From DAONLM01 sp035406685 (lineage in GTDB: Bacteria > Spirochaetota > GWE2-31-10 > MWDO01): a stretch of 12,393 bases of DNA. The DNA lies in assembly GCA_035406685.1 (NCBI GenBank), contig DAONLM010000081.1:1-12393 (forward strand). The letters run 5' to 3'. The notes under the pieces are model-generated. The model saw nothing but the letters and a program-made list of their open reading frames with translations, made no database searches and had not been told where the DNA came from. The translations under genes and the position numbers were made by a program. Below are positions 7,395-12,393 of the stretch, piece after piece. Each line of letters opens with the position of its first letter. Within the stretch, counting starts at the first letter, position 1.

Positions 7395-7625
7395 TTAAAC
7401 TAAAAATTTTTTAATCTCATCAGGAGATAAGACTTTACCAACAGATTTAACAATCTCATCAATTACAAGGGCCGGTGTCATCATCACCCCATAGTCCATA
7501 ATTTTATTAATCTCTGTCACCTTCTCAATTGTCGCATTAACACCAGCCATTTCAATTGCCTTTCTTGCATTCTCCTCCAATGTTTTGCACTTTGGACAAC
7601 CTGTCCCTAAAATTTTAATAACCAT
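7395..7625 (-). CDS. Mini-thioredoxin (redox-active disulfide protein 2 type)
   Basis: A complete thioredoxin-like protein of only 76 residues. It has the active site GCPKC (Cys10, Cys13) right after the first beta strand, and the cis-proline loop MMTPALVID (Pro51) typical of the compact thioredoxin_3 / redox-active disulfide protein 2 family. It lacks a signal peptide and is presumably cytoplasmic. It starts 2 bases after the ACR3 stop codon, with a strong GGAGG ribosome site inside the end of that gene, so the two are tightly coupled. Small thioredoxins of this type are common in arsenic and metal clusters, where they may serve as reductants, for example for arsenate or for the CcdA-like carrier. 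That role is inference. Confidence 0.93.
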   Translation of the reverse strand: MVIKILGTGCPKCKTLEENARKAIEMAGVNATIEKVTEINKIMDYGVMMTPALVIDEIVKSVGKVLSPDEIKKFLV

Positions 7626-7627
7626 AA

Positions 7628-8683
7628 TTAAACCTCCATTAGTTTATTTTTAAAAAATAATTTTTCAGTTTTATTAGAAATATATACAAGTGATAACATC
7701 ACCGGTACTTCAACCAGAACACCCACAACAGTTGTAAGTGTTGCTCCACTCGATAACCCAAATAAAGATATTGCAACAGCAACAGCAAGTTCAAAAAAAT
7801 TACTTGCGCCAATTAAAGCAGATGGACTTGCTATGCTATGCTGTAATTTTAATATATAACCAGCAAAGTATGTTATAATAAATATAAAAAGAGTCTGTAT
7901 TATTAAGGGTATTGCTATTAAAATAATCGCTAATGGATTTTTTAAAATAGTATCCCCTTGAAAAGAAAATATTATAATTAAGGTAAGTAATAATCCTACT
8001 ATTGTTATACTTTTAAATTTAGTTAAGAATTTTTTTTCAAAAAAATCAATACCTTTTGCTCTAATTATTAAAATTCTTGAAATAAATCCAGCAGCCAGTG
8101 GTATTACAACAAATAAAACCACTGATAATAACAGAGTATCATATGGAACTTTTATATTACCAATGCCTAGTAAGAATGCGACAATTGGGGTAAATGCAAA
8201 AAGAATAATTAGATCATTTATTGCAACCTGTACCAGTGTATATGCTGGATTCCCCTTAGTTAAATAACTCCATACAAACACCATAGCAGTACATGGTGCT
8301 GCTCCAAGTAAAACAGCACCAGCAATATATTGTTTTGCATTTTCTGGCGTTACGAAACTTTTAAATATAAAATTAAAAAAGATATATGCAAAGAAAAACA
8401 TTGAAAATGGCTTTATAATCCAGTTTGCAACAATTGTCAGGATAAGTCCTTTTGGTTGTTTTATAGATTTTACAATACTTGTAAAATCAATTTTTAGCAT
8501 CATTGGATAGATCATAAGCCATATAAGAATCGCAACTGGAATAGATACCCTTGCATACTCAAATTTTGAAAGAAACTCTGGTATAAATGATAAATATTTA
8601 CCTATTAAAACCCCTAAAACAATACAGATTGCAACCCATAAAGTAAGATACTTTTCAAAAAAACTCAAACCCTTATTACTCAT
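7628..8683 (-). CDS. acr3: ACR3-family arsenite efflux permease
   Basis: A 351-residue membrane protein with about ten transmembrane segments, of the bile acid/arsenite transporter superfamily, ACR3 type, exporting As(OH)3 from the cytoplasm using the proton motive force. Diagnostic features are the segment GAAPCTAMVFVWS with the conserved Cys131 in the fourth membrane helix, and ASNFFELAVAVAI with Glu298; equivalents of both residues are known to matter in characterised ACR3 proteins. Length is normal for the bacterial family. The ATG overlaps the end of the CDF gene by 8 bases and has GGAG upstream. No ArsA-type ATPase is nearby, consistent with ACR3 working as a secondary carrier. The symbol arsB is sometimes applied to this family but denotes a different fold. 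Confidence 0.95.
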   Translation of the reverse strand: MSNKGLSFFEKYLTLWVAICIVLGVLIGKYLSFIPEFLSKFEYARVSIPVAILIWLMIYPMMLKIDFTSIVKSIKQPKGLILTIVANWIIKPFSMFFFAYIFFNFIFKSFVTPENAKQYIAGAVLLGAAPCTAMVFVWSYLTKGNPAYTLVQVAINDLIILFAFTPIVAFLLGIGNIKVPYDTLLLSVVLFVVIPLAAGFISRILIIRAKGIDFFEKKFLTKFKSITIVGLLLTLIIIFSFQGDTILKNPLAIILIAIPLIIQTLFIFIITYFAGYILKLQHSIASPSALIGASNFFELAVAVAISLFGLSSGATLTTVVGVLVEVPVMLSLVYISNKTEKLFFKNKLMEV

Positions 8684-9590
8684 TTTTTTCTCCTTCTTTT
8701 TTTATTAAATCTTTATTACAACATTTATTTATCTCTGGTTGAATAGTAACATGCTCAATATTATAATCATTTTTCATAATATTCTCTATTTCACAGTAAA
8801 TTTTTTCCACATCAGAAATTAACATGTTTTCAATATCAACATGTGCCTCAAAATGAATTGTATTTTCGTTTATCATCCAGCAATGAATATGATGAATATT
8901 CTTTACTCCATTAATAAGTTCAATTTTTTTCTTAATCTCTTCAAAATCAATATCAGGGGATGCTTGCATTAAAATATTTATTGTTTTTAAAATTATTTCA
9001 ATGGCTTCTTTAAGAATGTATAGAGAAATCAATATTGTCAAAATAGGATCAATAAAATAGATATTAAAAAATTTTATTAAAACAGCACCAATTATAACAC
9101 CTATTGATGAAACAGTATCGCCAACCAGATGTAAAAAACTTGATTTTATATTTAAATTATTTTTTGATTCTTTATTTAACATAATTATAGAAATCAGATT
9201 TCCAAAAAAACCAATTGTCGCAATTACAATCATTAAATTACTATCGATTATTTCTGGCTTATAGAATCTTTTAATTGCTTCGATTATAAGCCAAATTGCA
9301 ATAACTACAAGAGTACTCGAATTCACAAATGCGACAATAATCTCAGATCTTTTGTATCCAAAAGTTCTTTTTATATCATTTGGCTTTTTTGAAATTTTTA
9401 TTGCAAAATAACTTAATAATATCGAAAATGTGTCACTTAAATTATGAAGACTGTCTGACAGAAGCGAAAGACTTCTTGAAAGTATTCCACCGACTATTTC
9501 AGAAATAGTAATTATGAAATTTAAAATTACTACAATAAAAATTTTTTGAGAAGAAATATCTTTATGTTGATGTTTGTGATTATGACTCAT
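8676..9590 (-). CDS. CDF-family divalent cation (Zn/Cd/Co) exporter
   Basis: A 304-residue cation diffusion facilitator resembling CzcD/ZitB. Six transmembrane helices span roughly 16-200. The paired transport-site motifs H-x3-D are present in helix 2 (His49, Asp53 within DSLHNLSD) and helix 5 (His154, Asp158 within LHLVGD); this HD-HD arrangement is typical of zinc-transporting members. The N terminus is His-rich (HNHKHQHK), a likely metal-binding tail. The cytoplasmic C-terminal domain (about 212-290) contains HHIHCW and HFEAHVD. The protein would export Zn2+ and perhaps Cd2+ or Co2+ in exchange for protons. Its ATG overlaps the upstream half-permease stop by 4 bases (ATGA), and a GGTGAT site precedes it. 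A zinc exporter inside an arsenite-type operon suggests mixed metal stress. Confidence 0.95.
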   Translation of the reverse strand: MSHNHKHQHKDISSQKIFIVVILNFIITISEIVGGILSRSLSLLSDSLHNLSDTFSILLSYFAIKISKKPNDIKRTFGYKRSEIIVAFVNSSTLVVIAIWLIIEAIKRFYKPEIIDSNLMIVIATIGFFGNLISIIMLNKESKNNLNIKSSFLHLVGDTVSSIGVIIGAVLIKFFNIYFIDPILTILISLYILKEAIEIILKTINILMQASPDIDFEEIKKKIELINGVKNIHHIHCWMINENTIHFEAHVDIENMLISDVEKIYCEIENIMKNDYNIEHVTIQPEINKCCNKDLIKKEGEKNE

Positions 9591-10135
9591 TTATAATCAC
9601 CATTTTTTACTTCAAAATTTTTATTTATTAAAATTTTTTCAATTATTATTGCAATAATAATAAAAACAGGTAATGTAATTAATGTCCTTAATAAAGAAAA
9701 TTTTAAACCTAAATAATTTATTTCAAACATAAGCATTGGTATCTTCATTGTTGAAAAAGCCCCAATGTAGATAAAAATGTTTCTAATAGAAGAGCCTTTT
9801 TTCCATAACAAATATGCTACCGGGAAGGCGCCGTATAATGGCCCTGCCTGAAGCATTGCTAAAAGTATTACCCAAAACATACCTAAAATTCCTGAACCTT
9901 TACCAATATGTTTTTCAATCCTTTCTTTTGGTACCCAGACATCAAATAGACCAACAAGAATAAAAATTAATGGAATAAAACTTATCATTTCAATAAAAAA
10001 GCCCTTAAAATTTGAAATTATTTTTTTCCCTGCACTTATATTAAATACAAATGAAATAATTCCAAAAATTGCAAACAAAAAAATAATTATAATATCAAAT
10101 TTATGTTTCTTTATATATTCTTTTAATAACTTCAT
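9587..10135 (-). CDS. Half-size permease, ArsP/UPF0718-like (second half)
   Basis: A 182-residue membrane protein with about five hydrophobic segments, similar to one half of the two-repeat permease family PF03773 (ArsP-type). The characteristic stretch is ILVGLFDVWVPKE (59-71), followed by an amphipathic segment ending in a glycine-rich IGKGSG, then a membrane pair with QAGPLYGAFPVAYLL and KKGSS. It has no cysteines and so lacks the CSC motif of the full-length permease in the same operon. It overlaps the other half-size permease gene by 4 bases (ATGA) and the two proteins align with each other, so they probably assemble as a heterodimer equal to one full permease. The substrate is unknown; a metal(loid) or thiol-related compound is suggested by context. 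Confidence 0.82.
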   Translation of the reverse strand: MKLLKEYIKKHKFDIIIIFLFAIFGIISFVFNISAGKKIISNFKGFFIEMISFIPLIFILVGLFDVWVPKERIEKHIGKGSGILGMFWVILLAMLQAGPLYGAFPVAYLLWKKGSSIRNIFIYIGAFSTMKIPMLMFEINYLGLKFSLLRTLITLPVFIIIAIIIEKILINKNFEVKNGDYK

Positions 10136-10626
10136 TTAATTATCCCCCATAATATACCTATTAACAGGCCAACTATAATTGCACCAACAAAACTAAAACT
10201 ATTTCTTATTATTGCAACTTTCAATCCAAAAAACTTTTTTTCAATTGGTAAAGTAATAATCCCAACCATCATTAAAGTAGTTATAAATATCGCAATTATT
10301 GAATAACTTACACCATTCTGTATTAATATTTTACCGAGGGGATAAGCTATAAAACCTGGGATTAAAGATATTGAACCAATTATTGCTGCAAAAAATGCTC
10401 CAATAAAACTCCATTCCTCTTTACCAAATAATTTTGTTAAAATCTCTTTTGGTGTAAAATATAATAAAACACTCACTAAAATAAGTATTGATAAAAAAGG
10501 GGGCAATAGATTTAAAAACATTTTTAAGCCTATTTTAAGTGCCCTGATAGTCTTTTCTTTGTTTAAAATAAATGAAACTATTAAACAAATTATTGTAAAA
10601 ATCAAAAGTATTAAAATTGAAATCAT
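10132..10626 (-). CDS. Half-size permease, ArsP/UPF0718-like (first half)
   Basis: A 164-residue hydrophobic protein with about five membrane segments. The segment ILILVSVLLYFTPKEIL (47-63) and the following KLFGKEE match the V/L-P-K-E-x4-K-x-x-G-K pattern of the next gene product (PKE at 59-61 here, 69-71 there). Both then have a P-x4-YP or FP turn and a G-S/V-S helix start, so the two are homologous halves. It lies 3 bases after the full-length permease gene, with an AGAGGAT ribosome site, and overlaps the next gene by ATGA. Stoichiometric partnership with that protein is likely. The only cysteine is in the first membrane segment, so no metal-binding CSC motif exists here. Its length is intact at both ends; I see no frameshift remnant joining the halves. 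Confidence 0.82.
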   Translation of the reverse strand: MISILILLIFTIICLIVSFILNKEKTIRALKIGLKMFLNLLPPFLSILILVSVLLYFTPKEILTKLFGKEEWSFIGAFFAAIIGSISLIPGFIAYPLGKILIQNGVSYSIIAIFITTLMMVGIITLPIEKKFFGLKVAIIRNSFSFVGAIIVGLLIGILWGIIK

Positions 10627-10629
10627 TTA

Positions 10630-11799
10630 TTATCCTCTTATTAATCCAAAAAGCATGCCGGTTATTGTTGCCATAATTACTACAAGTGATACATAAACAA
10701 CTGTCTTTTTTGTTCCAATCATGCTTCTTATTGCAAGCATACTTGGTAAAGAAAGAGCCGGACCTGCAAGCAATAATGCTAAGGCTGGGCCTTTTCCCAT
10801 GCCGCTACCAATGAGTGATTGTAATATTGGCACCTCTGTAAGTGTTGCAAAATACATAAATGCCCCAACTATTGAAGCAAAGAAATTTGCAAATAAACTA
10901 TTTCCACCTACTAACATTGCAACATATTTTGATGGGATGATACCTTCATGCCCGGGCCTTCCCAGTAAAAATCCAGCCACAAGAACACCACCAAATAAAA
11001 GTGGCATTATTTGTATAGCAAAATCATAACTTGATTTTACCCAGGATTTAAGTTCATCTTTCTTAAACCATAAGACAATTGTCGTAATTAATAATATACC
11101 AAATATTCCAGTAATGATGTATTTATACTGAAAAATAAGGTTCCAGAAAAATAAATTTTCATCTTTACCCCAGTTTACAAAAATAAGAATTCCAACCATT
11201 GAGAAAATATATAGGGTTGTTTGCCACAATCTTCTTGTAGTCCCTTCATCAGGAGGAATCATTAACTCAAGATCCTTATTTCTCTTACTCTCCTCTTTTA
11301 AGAATATCAAATGCATCAAAAGTCCAATTATTATTGAAAAAATAATTGCACCAATTGCCCTTGCTATTCCTATCTCTATTCCAAGAATCCTTGCTGTCAT
11401 AATAATTGCTAAAACATTTATGGCAGGACCAGAATATAAAAAGGCAATTGCAGGACCTAAACCAGCACCTCTTTTATAGATGCTTCCAAACAATGGTAAA
11501 ACTGTGCAGGAACATACAGCAAGTATTGCACCAGATACTGATGCAACTCCATAAGCTAAAACCTTATTAGCCTTTGCTCCAAGATATTTTAAAACAGCAC
11601 CCTGACTTACAAAGTTTCCAATAGCACCAGCAATAAAAAAGGCTGGTATAAGACAGAGTAAAACATGCTGTCTTGCATAATCCTGCATCATTAATAAAGC
11701 CTCTTTAACAGCATTCTGAACATAACCACTATCAACAGGTATAAAAAAGAATCCTAAAAAGAAAATTAAAATAAAAATAAATTTTTTTAAATTACTCAT
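10630..11799 (-). CDS. Full-length ArsP/SO_0444-type permease
   Basis: A 389-residue membrane permease of PF03773, in two homologous halves with about eight to ten helices. The first half has the conserved VCSCTVLPLF segment (Cys96 and Cys98), followed by GAGLGPAIAFLYSGPAINVL. The second half has ATLTEVPILQSLIGSGMGKGPALALLLAGPA, the parallel motif without the cysteines. Relatives include ArsP, which exports trivalent organoarsenicals, and the SO_0444 group annotated as Cu/Zn efflux. The exact substrate cannot be read from sequence. It is the first structural gene after the repressor: its ATG shares one base with the arsR stop codon (TAATG), and GGAG lies 7 bases upstream. That position argues that its substrate is tied to the ArsR inducer. 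Confidence 0.92.
   Translation of the reverse strand: MSNLKKFIFILIFFLGFFFIPVDSGYVQNAVKEALLMMQDYARQHVLLCLIPAFFIAGAIGNFVSQGAVLKYLGAKANKVLAYGVASVSGAILAVCSCTVLPLFGSIYKRGAGLGPAIAFLYSGPAINVLAIIMTARILGIEIGIARAIGAIIFSIIIGLLMHLIFLKEESKRNKDLELMIPPDEGTTRRLWQTTLYIFSMVGILIFVNWGKDENLFFWNLIFQYKYIITGIFGILLITTIVLWFKKDELKSWVKSSYDFAIQIMPLLFGGVLVAGFLLGRPGHEGIIPSKYVAMLVGGNSLFANFFASIVGAFMYFATLTEVPILQSLIGSGMGKGPALALLLAGPALSLPSMLAIRSMIGTKKTVVYVSLVVIMATITGMLFGLIRG
11074..11083. repeat. HIP1-like palindrome copy (GACAATTGTC)
   Basis: A perfect copy of the 10-bp core GACAATTGTC inside the full-length permease gene, encoding part of TTIVL in the same codon phase as the other copies. A third perfect core lies at 1042-1051 in the unrelated exported-protein gene on the opposite strand. 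Confidence 0.5.
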
Positions 11800-12173
11800 T
11801 ATCTATCTCCTTTTTTGTTTAAACCAATTACACATTTACCATCTACTCTTAAAGAGAGTCTTTCTTTTAATAGGGCAATATCATTTTTAAACTCATCTTC
11901 TGGAATAGTTTTTACTAAATCAATTATTTTTTCTGTAAAACCATTTTTTTTATTCAAAATAGAATACATTACAAAAGTTCCTTCTTTTTCTTCACATATT
12001 AAATTAGCATTTAAAAGTTCTTTTAAATGCCTTGATACATTATAATAAGGAATTTGTAAAGAATCGGTTATCTCACATACACATAATTTAGTATTGGCTT
12101 CCAATAATACTCTTAATATTCTTAATCTTGTCTTATCTGATAAAGCCTTAAAAATTTTTATATATTCATTCAT
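11799..12173 (-). CDS. arsR: ArsR/SmtB-family metalloregulatory repressor
   Basis: A 124-residue winged-helix repressor that senses As(III) or a similar thiol-loving metal and controls this operon. The winged helix-turn-helix spans about 5-75, with the opening motif FKALSDKTRLRIL, a recognition helix around YYNVSRHLKELL (43-54) and a beta wing near 63-72. Cys31 and Cys33 in KLCVCEI correspond to the CxC of the classical arsenic site at the start of the DNA-binding helices; the third classical Cys is replaced, so Cys60 or Cys114 might complete the site. The C-terminal RVDGKCVIG resembles extensions seen in other anaerobe ArsR proteins. The AAGG ribosome site abuts the ATG at 12173 with no spacer, which may keep repressor levels low. 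Autoregulation through the palindrome at 12212-12233 is expected. Confidence 0.95.
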   Translation of the reverse strand: MNEYIKIFKALSDKTRLRILRVLLEANTKLCVCEITDSLQIPYYNVSRHLKELLNANLICEEKEGTFVMYSILNKKNGFTEKIIDLVKTIPEDEFKNDIALLKERLSLRVDGKCVIGLNKKGDR

Positions 12174-12211
12174 CCTTATTATTCTCTCTATAAAAATTTT
12201 TTATATTTAAT

Positions 12212-12233
12212 TATTTGCGTATATACGCAAATA
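12212..12233. promoter_or_regulatory. Putative ArsR operator, 22-bp perfect palindrome
   Basis: A perfect 22-bp inverted repeat with half-site TATTTGCGTAT and no central gap. It overlaps the last four bases of the arsR -10 box (12230-12235), so a bound dimer would block RNA polymerase. Its AT-rich halves with an internal TTTGCG, its length and its place just upstream of an ArsR gene fit operators of this family. It is also the only CG-containing palindrome of this size in the intergenic regions here. Confidence 0.85.
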
Positions 12234-12258
12234 TACAAAAAATACTAACAAAAGTCAA
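12230..12258 (-). promoter_or_regulatory. Promoter of the arsR-led operon
   Basis: On the minus strand, TTGACT (12253-12258) and TATATT (12230-12235) are separated by 17 bases. The start point would fall within the operator near 12223, giving a leader of about 50 bases before the arsR ATG. Both boxes are identical to those of the nifU promoter, so the vegetative sigma factor probably serves both; the difference is the operator overlap here. Confidence 0.75.
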
Positions 12259-12321
12259 GAAAAATTTTTTAGGTTTGTGATTTTATTTTTAGACAAATTT
12301 TATTTATTTTTTTTCTAAAAC

Positions 12322-12356
12322 TTGTAAAGGATTTTCTTAAAAATTTTGTGATTAAT
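12322..12356 (+). repeat. 35-bp outward-facing repeat, right copy
   Basis: Reverse-complement match (34 of 35) to positions 21-55, here pointing rightward toward the gene starting at 12387 and ending about 30 bases before its ATG. The sequence just beyond (ATATAGAAAT, then a T-run) also resembles the flank of the left copy. A shorter partial echo of its TTTGTGATT part lies at 12274-12282. I could not fit a convincing -35/-10 pair onto it, so a regulator-binding role or an alternative promoter type remains open. Confidence 0.75.
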
Positions 12357-12386
12357 ATATAGAAATATTTTTTATGGAGGGTTTTT

Positions 12387-12393
12387 ATGAATA
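12387..12393 (+). CDS. Start of a divergent gene, truncated by the window edge
   Basis: An ATG at 12387 is preceded by a strong Shine-Dalgarno sequence GGAGG (12376-12380) with a 6-base spacer, the best-formed ribosome site on the plus strand in this window. Only two codons (Met-Asn) and one base are visible, so the product cannot be named. It is transcribed away from arsR and lies downstream of the right copy of the 35-bp repeat, which may control it. Confidence 0.5.

Noticed and set aside
10721..11029. A 102-codon open frame on the plus strand
   Set aside because: It lies entirely opposite the well-supported ArsP-type permease, has no ribosome site, and its translation is a Pro/Ala-rich mirror of the permease's hydrophobic codons.
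12287..12320. Hairpin between TTTTAGA and TCTAAAA near 12287-12320
   Set aside because: The stem is only seven AT-rich pairs with a long loop, too weak to call a terminator or regulatory RNA.
21..12356. Terminal inverted repeats of a transposon enclosing the window
   Set aside because: There is no transposase, integrase or target duplication, the repeat edges are not sharp, and each copy sits like an upstream region of an outward gene.

Overview
The window is a compact, very AT-rich bacterial segment (about a quarter G+C by eye) with short intergenic gaps and many 4-base ATGA start/stop overlaps. Two predicted lipoproteins, one Sec-type signal peptide and NIF-type Fe-S assembly genes suggest a low-GC, probably anaerobic bacterium. 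Nothing here fixes the phylum; a spirochaete-like or similar deep low-GC lineage is only a guess.

Layout. (1) 1-3056, plus strand: a promoter followed by a small protein of unknown function (176-535), a 569-residue exported protein with three internal repeats and a possible degenerate transglutaminase-like domain (572-2281), and a stand-alone ABC ATPase (2286-3056). (2) 3048-5730, minus strand: nifU, nifS and a TPR lipoprotein gene, translationally coupled behind a clear promoter at 5767-5795. (3) 5817-12173, minus strand: a ten-gene metal/metalloid cluster led by an ArsR repressor. In transcription order it holds arsR, a full-length ArsP-type permease with a CSC motif, two half-size permeases, a CDF zinc-type exporter, an ACR3 arsenite exporter, a mini-thioredoxin, a DGC-domain protein, an exported thioredoxin lipoprotein and a CcdA-like membrane electron carrier. 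(4) 12174-12393: the arsR promoter and operator, then the start of a divergent gene.

How it may work. ArsR should bind the perfect 22-bp palindrome that overlaps the arsR -10 box and release it on binding As(III) or a similar metal. The operon then supplies several exporters plus thiol-redox proteins on both sides of the membrane. No arsenate reductase (ArsC) or ArsA ATPase is visible, so the thiol-redox module is the most intriguing part.

Two sequence-level patterns are not explained by the genes. One is a 35-bp repeat (34/35 identical) in inverted orientation at the two ends of the window, each copy oriented outward. The other is a HIP1-like iterated palindrome, consensus GCGACAATTGTCGC, that recurs across unrelated genes, always in the same codon phase.
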